NCBI GenBank assembly: GCA_028023455.1
Contig: JAQFVV010012511.1
Span: forward strand, 120,001 to 184,000
Direction of reading: 5' to 3'
Source of the DNA: Epiperipatus broadwayi
Lineage: Eukaryota > Onychophora > Udeonychophora > Euonychophora > Peripatidae
Length of the DNA stretch: 64,000 nucleotides
The translations under genes and the position numbers were made by a program. The notes beneath the pieces are model-generated. The model was not told the origin of the DNA and made no database searches. It was given only the letters and a program-made list of their open reading frames with translations. This document shows, one piece after another, positions 47,929-58,647 of this stretch. Numbering within the stretch: the stretch's first letter is position 1; each line of letters starts with the position of its first letter.

Positions 47929-50468
47929 TGTACCGGTATAATTCCACCACGCTTACTCATACACAGTACCCGAGTTCAAACCCAGTCCACGTTTAAGAAT
48001 AAATTCCCAAAACGCCAACTGAATTCAAACCCAAACCCCGGCATGACCAACCGATGATGACTTTACACCAGCACAGGGTTATCCCTTTTCTAGCTCAGCT
48101 TAGAACATGGACTAAATTCTTACAGTTAATGATATATAGGTTTATTAGACTCTAGATACTGGGACGGTCATTCATGTAACGTATATATTTAAGTTGCCAA
48201 TACAGACAGTAAGTGGCTAAATAGACTTAGAGAGTAATAAGGTGGAGGACACAAAAATTTAGATTAAATAAAGTGTTTAATAAGCAAAATATAAAGCATA
48301 TAAATATAGTGTTAAATAAGACAAATAGAAAGCACATGAATATAGTGTTATATAATAGAAATATACAGCATATAAATATAGTGTTATACAGTACGGTAAG
48401 ACTTCATAAATCCTCTTGTATTTGGCTACTAGTCTTTAGTGAACGTTTTATTTAATAAACAAACTTATGCCAATAGCTGGGTAGTTAAATGATTGACGGG
48501 TGGTTAAGAGAATCAGAGTATTAGAGCATTGGAAAAAATATTTATCTAAAGATTTTTGTTTACTTATTTTATTAGAATAGGCTCGAGCCGGAACGTAGAC
48601 GAACAGTGGAGGTGGTTTTATATAAATACGACATAAAGGATAGATGTGCTGGTGGTTTTATATAAATACGACATGGAAGATAGATGAACTGGTGGTTGCC
48701 TGGATTCAAGAGCCCTACAGTAATCAATTGCGGTGCATTAACGGAATACCGGGCGGCTTGTACTTTGACAAGGCTTAATGCCCCCAAGTAGTTCCGGGAC
48801 ACGACAACCAGCCGGGATCATTTCGAACCCCGGTGATCCAAGAGATTACCGGGAAAGAAAAACTGCTTTCATTCCCCAATGGTAGAATGGCGAGACGCTA
48901 ACTTCAGCGAAGGGAAGGCATTGCCACAGACGTGAAGGACGAATACTTGAAGCGGATTTTTTAAAAGAAATTATATAAAACCTGGAAACTATTTGTCTGT
49001 TTCTACGCCACAGGCTGAGATCCTTATCCCAATAAAAACATAGCGAAATTAAACTGACGGTGAAAAACAATAATTAGTTAAATTTACTCTGAAACTCTAA
49101 CCCTCCGGGTTGACAGGCGGTAGCGATAGTATCAAATTATTCAGTGAATTATTTCTCATATTATACATAACATTAATGTAACACTTTGAAACTATTATAT
49201 ATATATTTAATATTGAAACTTAGATTGTAATTTTATAACAACTTAACATAGAATAATAAAGTGATTTAACATTTACTAACTCGGACTGTGAAAGAATATT
49301 TAATTCAGAAAATGAAATTACTTTTAAAATAACTTGATCATTATTACACAGTTGGAAGTTTACTATTGGCATCGTTTGTTTATGGAATAAGCAACACACA
49401 AAACAATATAAATGCATTCATTTAAATGATTATTACTATTAATTACAAATGTTATAAATTATTTCTAAAGACTAGAGCAGAGGGTTAAAAAGAAAAGAAA
49501 ATTTACTGACAGGTTAAATAATAGCATTATAAATGATATAAAGACTTACATATGATTCACTTGATTAATAATATTAAGCACGGAAGAAAATTAAAGTTCG
49601 TGTAACAAAGTTCTCTTCTTTCTTCATCCAGCTTGGCTTGTAACGTAGGCGCGCATTTTTGAAAGTTATTTGTAAGGCATAGTAAATTTTGAGATTGGAA
49701 GTTGGAAATTCTGAAGTATATGAAACATGATCAAACAGCGGCACGAGGATCCATATTGGCGGGCAGAGACCAGCTCCTGGCAATTAGCCCATGAACATGG
49801 CGATTCACTGGTAAACTTCTTAATAAGATATTTGAATTATTATTAACTGCTGTGTTGTCTCGAGACTACCTCTCTCAAACACGACCAAAGTTAGAATGTC
49901 AGTTTTTCTCTAAAGTAGCCACTGCTGACCTTTCCGACTTGTTTTTGTTTTAGGCTCCGCCTACTTTCTCTAGCCTCTAGCGATGCAGCTTGACCAACAA
50001 TCAATTATCTGTTTTTAGCAATCTTTTAATTTAATATGCCATTTTTAAATCGATACATTAATTACATATAAAAATTCCTTACTAATTTTGACTACAACTT
50101 AATTGCTCTGAACATTTGTGCAATTAGATTTTAATTAAAAACACTGATCAAAGGAATGTGATTTTTGATCAGTATTTTTAAACGACTTTATACAATTTTA
50201 AAACTAAAATTTAAAACAAATACGCCCGCACTGAAACTTTAAATTAAATGATATAAATTCGCAAACCACGCACACACAAATATTATTTCATGGTTTGCGA
50301 CATTTATAGACGGAATCTTTACATATTGACTGATAAACTATAAAATATATAACTAATTTTTATTATAAATTAAAATAGACAAAATCTCACTGCGGGCGAA
50401 CAGTGGTTTGAATTACCGTACATAAAAACACCTGAAACGAAGATCGGTTCTCCGATCTGTCTGTTTCA
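47929..50468 (-). repeat. 3' LTR of element B
   Basis: 2540 bp. Noticeably richer in GC than its surroundings. Contains about three tandem units of roughly 40 bp with atataaatatagtgtta (about 48285-48390) and two 40-bp units with tatataaatacgacat (48611-48690). A TATA-like ttatataaaacctgg lies near 48970. Short open frames occur in both LTR copies but lack coding features. Confidence 0.88.
48611..48690. repeat. 40-bp tandem repeat in LTR B, TATA-like
   Basis: Two units of 40 bp, each starting ggtggttttatataaatacg. The same pair is at 53721-53800. The TATAAATA core suggests a promoter role, but the element's strand is minus, where it reads TATTTATATAAAACC. Confidence 0.6.
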
Positions 50469-50713
50469 TTTCTTGTCACTTTATAAAAAAAAACAACAAA
50501 AAAAAAATGATTATACATAATTTCTGGTTAACATTTTTTTCATTCATTTTTTTTACATAATTGATTTTTTTATTGATTTGACCTTGGAGAACAGTCTGGG
50601 TGAGGGTTTGAACTTAATATTTACAAAGGTGGGTATATTACCGTAATTCCTTTTCTCATCATCATGTGCATGTCATAGTGGTCATTTTCCGGGTTATCAT
50701 TTATTGTATATTT

Positions 50714-51877
50714 CTACCTTCTCCCTGGGTCGGGAGGTATATAAGGTTTATAGGTATGTCTTTTTAGATTTCTTACTAAAATAGCAAAAGCGGTCACAAT
50801 ATTGTGCTTTGGTATATTATTATATTGTTCATTATTAAAAGTATCTTGCTTTAAAAGAATTTCTCTAACTTTCTGTGATCTAATGGCATCCATTATAACA
50901 TTTTCACTTTGGGAGTTGAGAAGTTTTTCTCCATTTTTTATGAAACTATTTTTTTTAACATATGTCCATGCTTTAAAACAAAGTTTATTATTTCTGTTTA
51001 ATGAGTTCAGCTCCTCATCAATTTTGTTCTGATCATATTTCATAAACAAATAATTATAGGTTTTATTAAAATGGGCAGCATTGTACACAACTAAAGATCT
51101 GTCCACTTTCTTCGTTTTCATATCAAGAGGCCATTCAGCATCATTTTTAAACTTTAACTTTGATGTCTTCATTAATCCACTTTTCCACAGAACATCTTTA
51201 TAATTATTATGAAAATATAACTTCTCATTAATTATGATTTCAGAAGATTCATCCATAACAGTATGTATTGTTCTATTAATATTTTTCATCATCGATACAG
51301 CCACTCCATTAGATGGTGGTAAACTGATATAATCACTTTGGGATGGGCTGGCTTGCAGTAAATTTGAAACCACCATTTCCTCAGTACTTTCTTCATTCTT
51401 GGCTAAATCTGCTAGAGTAAAACTTTGGCTATGAGTAATCTCTGTCAAATCTAATTCTTTACATTTTTGTTGAGTAGAGTTGGCATTTGTATTCATTAAT
51501 CCAATCTCATGGGGTTCCAACCTTATTTTAGTTGGTTGAGGTTCTGTGTCCTCTGCTCCACTCCTCGCACTATTGCTTTCCTTGCTGTCCTCAACTTCCC
51601 CCGGGGTGGCCTGGTCATCTTCATTTTCCATTCCTGGGTCTTCAGAGGGATTTATTTCTTGCTGACGCTTTGCACTTTCTAGATTTGAGTTGGCTCGTAT
51701 GCCCCGTGCCTCGTCGATCCTTTCCAGCCTCTCCAACATCATCATCATAATCTTCCGGTACTCTCTCCCCTCTCTGAGGATCGCGTTAAACTTCGCATCG
51801 CGATCGTGCTCCCTCTGTTTGTTTCCTTCTATTTCTGCCATTTCTGCTTCGTTTTTACTGATAAATGTCTTCAACAT
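50714..51877 (-). CDS. Gag-like protein of LTR element B
   Basis: Intact 387-codon ORF, the only long one in the element. Residues 1-60 are charged and likely coiled coil, with a four-methionine run in KIMMMMLERLERIDEARG. Residues about 65-120 are acidic and low complexity (NPSEDPGMENEDDQ, SARSGAEDTEPQPT). Residues about 210-387 look globular, with NEKLYFHNNYKDVLWKSG, FKNDAEWPLDMKTKKVDRSL and a basic C-terminus ending YKPYIPPDPGRR. No CCHC zinc knuckle, aspartic protease or RT motif is visible. Its position after the PBS fits Gag. Another possibility is a captured host coiled-coil protein. I do not recognise a specific family. Confidence 0.6.
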   Translation of the reverse strand: MLKTFISKNEAEMAEIEGNKQREHDRDAKFNAILREGREYRKIMMMMLERLERIDEARGIRANSNLESAKRQQEINPSEDPGMENEDDQATPGEVEDSKESNSARSGAEDTEPQPTKIRLEPHEIGLMNTNANSTQQKCKELDLTEITHSQSFTLADLAKNEESTEEMVVSNLLQASPSQSDYISLPPSNGVAVSMMKNINRTIHTVMDESSEIIINEKLYFHNNYKDVLWKSGLMKTSKLKFKNDAEWPLDMKTKKVDRSLVVYNAAHFNKTYNYLFMKYDQNKIDEELNSLNRNNKLCFKAWTYVKKNSFIKNGEKLLNSQSENVIMDAIRSQKVREILLKQDTFNNEQYNNIPKHNIVTAFAILVRNLKRHTYKPYIPPDPGRR

Positions 51878-53006
51878 AAAAATTCGCTTTGTACAACGCT
51901 TTGATTTTTTTTTATATATATCATAAAAGGTTACTGATCCCTGCTCCTTGTGCCAAATCCTCCTCCGCTGCTGATACTGTTTGTGTGGCTTACTTCCTTT
52001 CTCTCTTTCTTCCTTCGCCTACGTTCAGTCTGGTTTTTGTTATCTACGTTTTTTTTTCTTTATTTAGGAATATCATATGACATGTCTAAAATCATTACTA
52101 AAAATATACAGGGAAAAAAAAACTTTCTTTCACCCAGTTCGCACTGTTCTCCTCAGTCCTATAATACATACATATTCATAATGGGTACATAACATAGTAT
52201 TTTTTTTTTTTGTATTTCTGTCAGTAATTCTCTCTTTTTATATATGCCACCCTACTCTCTTTTAAAACAACACTCGCCACTGCTGTATGGACAAACATGT
52301 TTGCTGACAAATTTATTTGATAGGCGCCAGCCAGCAACATGTGACCAATAGATAATTTAATCTACTGATCCCCAAATATATACTTTTATATGACCTAATA
52401 ATTTTTGATTTAAGATTTATATATGCAAAAAAAAAATTTAATACTGACTCCGGTAAGGTTTTTTTTTTTTTTTTTATATTACAACATATATATATGCACA
52501 CACGTTTTTATTTTTAAAACACAAGAATAATCCTACTTCTTTCTTCTTTTTTCAAAAAAAATATTTTTCACAACAAACGAAAATATATATATATACGTAC
52601 ACAAATATATATACGCGTACACGTTTTTATTTTTTTAGAACTGGACTTAATTCTACTTCTTTATTTTTTCATATGATTTAAACGACAAGAATGAACTCAC
52701 AAAAACATTATGGAATAACTCATTTATTTTAATTAATTACACGCACGAATTGCTTCTGCTCTCTTTTCAAAAAAAAAATCTTCACTCTGACTTAACAATA
52801 TTTGGGAGGATTATATACTGAACCTTTGTGTAAGGGAAAAAAAAATTTTATACATTTGTTTTATTACTATAGTTTTCACTTGCGCATTTTAATACGCCAA
52901 ATACGTATCAATATTATGACAAACGACAAAAAAAAATTGAATATTTTTATCATTTAACTGTTTCCTTCCGTTCACTCTGCAGGGTGTGGGAGATTTCTTC
53001 CATCGA

Positions 53007-53025
53007 GCACCACGGAGGGCGTCCA
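53007..53025 (-). other. Primer binding site of element B
   Basis: TGGACGCCCTCCGTGGTGC, minus strand, beginning 13 bp after the LTR. The TGG start would pair with the CCA end of a tRNA. Same pattern in element A (4404-4422) and element C (18148-18165). The cognate tRNA was not identified. Confidence 0.6.
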
Positions 53026-53038
53026 AAAATATAATAAC

Positions 53039-55577
53039 TGTACCGGTATAAATCCACCACGCTTACTCATACACAGTACCCGAGTTCAAACCCAGTCCAC
53101 GTTTAAGAATAAATTCCCAAAACGCCAACTGAATTCAAACCCAAACCCCGGCATGACCAACCGATGATGACTTTACACCAGCACAGGGTTATCCCTTTTC
53201 TAGCTCAGCTTAGAACATGGACTAAATTCTTACAGTTAATGATATATAGGTTTATTAGACTATAGATACTGGGACGGTCATTCATGTAACGTATATATTT
53301 AAGTTGCCAATACAGACAGTAAGTGGCTAAATAGACTTAGAGAGTAATAAGGTGGAGGACACAAAAATTTAGATTAAATAAAGTGTTTAATAAGCAAAAT
53401 ATAAAGCATATAAATATAGTGTTAAATAAGACAAATAGAAAGCACATAAATATAGTGTTATATAATAGAAATATACAGCATATAAATATAGTGTTATACA
53501 GTACGGTAAGACTTCATAAATCCTCTTGTATTTGGCTACTAGTCTTTAGTGAACGTTTTATTTAATAAACAAACTTATGCCAATAGCTGGGTAGTTAAAT
53601 GATTGACGGGTGGTTAAGAGAATCAGAGTATTTGAGCACTGGAAAAAATATTTATCTAAAGATTTTTATTTACTTATTTTATTAGAATAGGCTCGAGCCG
53701 GAACGTAGACGAACAGTGGAGGTGGTTTTATATAAATACGACATAAAGGATAGATGTGCTGGTGGTTTTATATAAATACGACATGGAAGATAGATGAACT
53801 GGTGGTTGCCTGGATTCAAGAGCCCTACAGTAATCAATTGCGGTGCATTAACGGAATACCGGGCGGCTTGTACTTTGACAAGGCTTAATGCCCCCAAGTA
53901 GTTCCGGGACACGACAACCAGCCGGGATCATTTCGAACCCCGGTGATCCAAGAGATTACCGGGAAAGAAAAACTGCTTTCATTCCCCAATGGTAGAATGG
54001 CGAGACGCTAACTTCAGCGAAGGGAAGGCATTGCCACAGACGTGAAGGACGAATACTTGAAGCGGATTTTTTAAAAGAAATTATATAAAACCTGGAAACT
54101 ATTTGTCTGTTTCTACGCCACAGGCTGAGATCCTTATCCCAATAAAAACATAGCGAAATTAAACTGACGGTGAGAACAATAATTAGTTAAATTTACTCTG
54201 AAACTCTAACCCTTCGGGTTGACAGGCGGTAGCGATAGTATCAAATTATTCAGTGAATTATTTCTCATATTATACATAACATTAATGAACACTTTGAAAC
54301 TATTATATATATATATTTAAGATTGAAACTTAGATTGTAATTTTATAACAACTTAACATAGAATAATAAAGTGATTTAACATTTACTAACTCGGAATGTG
54401 AAAGAATATTTAATTCAGAAAGTGGGATTACTTTTAAAATAACTTGATCGTTATAGTACACTAGTTAGCTTACTATTGGCATCGTTTGTTTATGGAATAA
54501 GCAATACACAAAACAATATAAATGCATTCATTTAAATGATTATTACGATTAATTACAAATGTTATAAATTATTTCTAAAGACTAGAGCAGAGGGTTAAAA
54601 AGAAAAGAAAATTTACTGACAGGTTAAATAATAGCATTATAAATGATATAAAGACTTACATATGATTCACTTGATTAATAATATTAAGCACGGAAGAAAA
54701 TTAAAGTTCGTGTAACAAAGTTCTCTTCTTTCTTCATCCAGCTTGGCTTGTAACGTAGGCGCGCATTTTTGAAAGTTATTTGTAAGGCATAGTAAATTTT
54801 GAGATTGGAAGTTGGAAATTCTGAAGTATATGAAACATGATCAAACAGCGGCACGAGGATCCATATTGGCGGGCAGAGACCAGCTCCTGGCAATTAGCCC
54901 ATGAACATGGCGATTCACTGGTAAACTTCTTAATAAGATATTTGAATTATTATTAACTGCTGTGTTGTCTCGAGACTACCTCTCTCAAACACGACCAAAG
55001 TTAGAATGTAAGTTTTTCTCTAAAGTAGCCACTGCTGACCTTTCCGACTTGTTTTTGTTTTAGGCTCCGCCTACTTTCTCTAGCCTCTAGCGATGCAGCT
55101 TGACCAACAATCAATTATCTGTTTTTAGCAATCTTTTAATTTAATATGCCATTTTTAAATCGATACATTAATTACATATAAAAATTCCTTACTAATTTTG
55201 AATACAACTTAATTGCTCTGAACATTTGTGCAATTAGATTTTAATTAAAAACACTGATCAAAGGAATGTGATTTTTGATCAGTATTTTTAAACGACTTTA
55301 TACAATTTTAAAACTAAAATTTAAAACAAATACGCCCGCACTGAAACTTTAAATTAAATGATATAAATTCGCAAACCACGCACACACAAATATTATTTCA
55401 TGGTTTGCGACATTTATAGACGGAATCCTTACATATTGACTGATAACTATAAAATATATAACTAATTTTTATTATAAATTAAAATAGACAAAATCTCACT
55501 GCGGGCGAACAGTGGTTTGAATTACCGTACATAAAAACACCTGAAACGAAGATCGGTTCTCCGATCTGTCTGTTTCA
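53039..55577 (-). repeat. 5' LTR of element B
   Basis: 2539 bp, nearly identical to 47929-50468. Visible differences include single-base changes near 53055 and 53262, and small indels near 54172 and 54286. In the minus orientation it should carry the promoter. Confidence 0.88.
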
Positions 55578-55581
55578 ATAC

Positions 55582-56190
55582 CAAATGTAAATAATATATG
55601 ACTCAAAGTGATATTTAAAACATAAAGAAAATTACAAAAAAATATTGCACATGCCAATCACAATTTCTACAAAATTAGATAATTTATGAATCAATATATG
55701 AGCAATGCTTCTGAAATAATACCAAAATAAATAATGTCTTTATTCATTTCAGTGTTGGCCATGTGCTCTTCTATATGGTTGAGAGATAATTCAGTTGTGA
55801 GGATGCTAATAACATTAATAAATTTAAAAAGTTAAAAAATTTTTTTTGTTTATTATATAATATACTACTAATAAAATAGAACAAATTGTTTAAAGTAAAA
55901 TAGTAACTGTATGTTAAAATAAATTATTAATTATCATATTAAATAATGTAGAGGTTATAATAATTGTTAAAAAACATTTAAATTTAGAAGAAACTGATAA
56001 AATATTGTAAGGTGATGCCCAATCCTTATTAAAAAAAAGAATAATAAATAACTAATGTTTTAGGATAAAATGTATAAAGATTAAATAGGCAGCCAACTTT
56101 TAAAACATAATTTTTTTTAGATATTTGGAGACATACACATATATATACAAACCTAAGAATGCATGACAGTTGTGACTTACGACCCATGTG
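55582..56190. other. No gene recognised
   Basis: AT-rich spacer between LTR element B and the motif cluster. Confidence 0.55.
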
Positions 56191-56440
56191 GCCGCAAGAG
56201 GCGCTATTTCCGTGTCAACCACAGAAATATCCAGAGTAGGGGCCCAAAAGCAGATGGCGCAAAGTTCCAGCCGCTAGATGGCGCTGTTCACCATGCGTAC
56301 GCACAGTAACCTTATGCCAAGTAGCTGCCAGCACTATTGCCCGCTTGGTGGCGCTGTTAGCCATAGGTAAACCGATCCAGCTTACATCGTCTGCTAAACA
56401 GCAATCACCCAGCAATCTAGCCCACTAGGTGGCGCTGTTT
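56191..56440 (+). promoter_or_regulatory. Cluster of five CTCF-like motifs, same orientation
   Basis: A GC-rich island with repeated CCRCNNGRKGGCGCTGTT-like sites: ccgcaagaggcgctat (56192), gcagatggcgcaaag (about 56250, weaker), ccgctagatggcgctgtt (56271), ccgcttggtggcgctgtt (56341) and ccactaggtggcgctgtt (56422). The last is a near-perfect match to the CTCF core consensus (CCASYAGRKGGC). Full sites are spaced 79, 70 and 81 bp, all in the same orientation, and the intervening sequence is not clearly repeated. This suggests an insulator or loop anchor. Binding is inferred. Confidence 0.6.
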
Positions 56441-56769
56441 CTCCACGCTATGCGCGGAAAAAACGGCACCGTTTAGAAGCGATATTTACACTCGCTTGCT
56501 AGTTCCGGTTTACATCCACGTTCTTAAAACAAACATAACGTGTAATGTGAAGGTGTGAATAATATAGAAAACCATAACTATTTAAATCTGCTTTAAAATT
56601 TAATATTCTTACATTGAGTTTCACTCTCTGATAAATCTATATATTTTTAAATTATTTTATTTTAAAAATCGATCTTTTTTTTTTCTGTAAAAATGTTTTT
56701 ACCACTTCCGTTTTACTTCAATCTTTCAAAACTGCTAAAAATCGTTAGTTTGAAAAGTAATTGTTTGTA
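56441..56769. other. No gene recognised
   Basis: AT-rich sequence next to the motif cluster. The first about 80 bp retain CpG-containing sequence (cgctatgcgcggaaaaaacg), so it could be part of a promoter. Confidence 0.45.
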
Positions 56770-57305
56770 AAACTTTTTTTTTTATACTTTAAAATAATAT
56801 TTCAAGCAACTTCTAAAGTAATACAAATTACATTTCTGTTTATAGATCTTTTATTTCGCAAACGTGTTATTTTAAAAAGATAAAATTGCGTTTTGTTACG
56901 TGCGCGAACAATAATTCGAAGATTACACAATAAATATTTTTTTATATTACTGGAGAGAAAACAAAGCAAACTCTCCTTTAAATATATTAAAAGATCTATT
57001 CAGTTCAAAAATACATTTATTAAAATTAATGTGTGCAAGCAATAAAACATCAAACAGATTGTAGTGTGTGGTGATTTATTCAGTGTAAAAATCAACGTGT
57101 TATTTTAAAACTTTTTTATTTATAATTTCAAATAATATTTCCAGCAAGTTTTAAAATAATACACATTATATTTCGGTTTATAGATCTTTTATTTCGCAAA
57201 CGTGTTATTTTAAAAAGATAAATTTGCGTTTTGTTACGTGCGCGAACAATAATTCGAAGATCTCTTACACAATAAATATTTTTAAATTACTGGAGAGAAA
57301 ACAAT
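56770..57305. repeat. Tandem duplication, unit about 337 bp
   Basis: Blocks at 56771-56963 and 57109-57300 match closely: tatagatcttttatttcgca, acgtgttattttaaaaagat and gttacgtgcgcgaacaataa occur in both, ending in tactggagagaaaaca. The spacing is about 337 bp, with unrelated or more diverged sequence between. The second unit abuts the LINE copy. The shared CpG-rich gttacgtgcgcgaac could be regulatory. Confidence 0.7.
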
Positions 57306-57762
57306 ATTGCGTTTTCGATCTCTTCTTGTTACTCCCAATATACATCTCTCCATACTTCTTTGAGTGGTCTGAAGTCTGTATTGCTCTTCTATTAAGTATC
57401 CAAGTCTCAGATCCATAAGTAAGAACAGGTAAAACACATTTATTAAAAATCTTTCTTTACAAACACATAGGCATATTTCCTTTTAGTATCAAGTTATTTC
57501 TACTAAAAGCACTCCAACCAAGTTTAATTCTATGATTAATTTCATCTGCATTATTGCAAAAACAACTACATCATCTGAAAAATTTTAATGACTTAAATAA
57601 TCATTTACTTTCACTCCTTCAGCTTCCCATTTTAATCCACAAAATACTTCTTGCAGTACTGCTGTAAAACGTTTTGGAGATATGGAGTCACCCTGTCTTA
57701 CACTCTCCTCAATGTTGACTTTTACTGTATCATTATATAATCTAATTGTTGCTGTTCCATTT
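57306..57762 (-). pseudogene. RTE LINE RT remainder, decayed
   Basis: Matches the region after motif B of the sister copy with stops and deletions. The FADD box is altered to an SDD-like form near 57570, and about 150 bp after it are deleted relative to the sister copy. Confidence 0.65.
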
Positions 57763-58647
57763 TTATAAATATTCTTTAAAATATGACAATATACCTTGAT
57801 GATCCAATGGTTTAATCACTGAAGGAAATCCAAAACATAATGGCAACTGATATTCATTTGTCCTTTCTATAACTTCTCTCAATCCCTGGATATGATATCC
57901 TGTACTAAAACCACTTTTAAATCCAGTTTGTTCTCTTGGTTGGTGGAAATCCAATGTTCTCTGCAGACGAGTTGTAATTATCTTGGTAAAAATTTTGTAT
58001 GTAACTGATAAACGGCTGATAGGTCTGTAATTTCTAATATCTTCTTTATCACCTTTTTTAAATATTAATATTAATACTGCATTTTTCCAATCATCTGGCA
58101 CATCTTTATCATTTAGACATTTGGTATATAACATTGCTAAAAAAAATTATATTTTTTCACCTGCTTCTTTTAATATATCAATTATAATTCTACCATTACC
58201 TGGAGCCTTTTCTTTCTTCATATATTTAATTGTATGTCTCACTTCTTCATTTAAAATTATGGGCAATTCAAAAGATGTAATAGATATAGAAGGTATTTGT
58301 TCTTTATTACTATATAATTCTTGATAAAAGTCTTCTATCCATTTCATGATGTCATCTCTCTTTTTAGTAATAATTCTAGCTTTTTTTCTTATTGCAGATA
58401 TAAATTTCCTACCAATACAAAAATGTTGTTTTACACTCTTGAGACTTTCATTCTCTTCTACTGCTTTCCTTGCTAGTTCACAGTTATACTTTCTTATATC
58501 ATTTTCAATTCTTTTCCACATCATTTTACAAAATTCGAGATATTCAATTCTTTTTAACACATCATTTTTGTATATCTTCATATTCATTCTTTTCTTCAGA
58601 AATTCACTAGTCTCAGTAGAAATGTTATTGGTCAAGTGCTGCTTTTT
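57763..58647 (-). pseudogene. RTE LINE reverse transcriptase N-terminal part, motif A deleted
   Basis: Same frame as the endonuclease: MNMKIYKNDVLKRIEYLEF, KKEKAPGNGRIIIDILKEAG, a stop at 58147-58149, then LYTKCLNDKDVPDDWKNAVL and ILIFKKGDKEDIRNYRPISR. After LPLCFGF the 13 residues carrying RT motif A (VDYEKAFDS in the sister) are missing, and the sequence resumes at SVIKPLDHQG. The frame ends at 57763. Without the motif A aspartate the enzyme would be dead. Confidence 0.78.

Larger units (their letters stand above)
50469..53038 (-). other. Interior of LTR element B
   Basis: Leader of about 1.16 kb between the PBS-like tract and the ORF, then the Gag-like ORF, then a short tail of about 245 bp. 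The leader is AT-rich with TA/CA tracts (52490, 52580-52620) and shows no RT or protease motif in any frame. Confidence 0.75.
47929..55577 (-). mobile_element. LTR element B: young, 2.54-kb LTRs, single Gag-like ORF
   Basis: Direct repeats 47929-50468 (2540 bp) and 53039-55577 (2539 bp) start TGTACCGG and end CTGTTTCA, differ at only about 1% of positions by eye, and are flanked by a 4-bp duplication atac (47925-47928 and 55578-55581). The 2570-bp interior has a minus-strand PBS-like tract, TGGACGCCCTCCGTGGTGC (53007-53025), 13 bp inside the upstream LTR, and a purine-rich tract (GTGACAAGAAA) against the downstream LTR. The only sizeable ORF is a 387-residue Gag-like protein. No protease, reverse transcriptase or integrase is present. 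It is a recent non-autonomous insertion, probably mobilised by a Gypsy-like partner. Confidence 0.88.

Noticed and set aside
48572-48802. 76-residue frame present in both LTRs of element B
   Set aside because: Identity follows from LTR identity, and the frame crosses the 40-bp tandem repeat. No coding evidence.
49574-49783. 69-residue frame in both LTRs of element B (second copy 54684-54893)
   Set aside because: Same reason: duplicated with the LTR, no motif and no homology that I recognise.
50469-53038. Plus-strand orientation for LTR element B
   Set aside because: The plus strand has no TGG-type primer site after the left LTR, whereas the minus strand has a PBS-like block, purine tract and the ORF in order.
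56215-56415. 66-residue minus-strand frame across the motif cluster
   Set aside because: Explained by the repeated GGCGC motif sequence; no domain.
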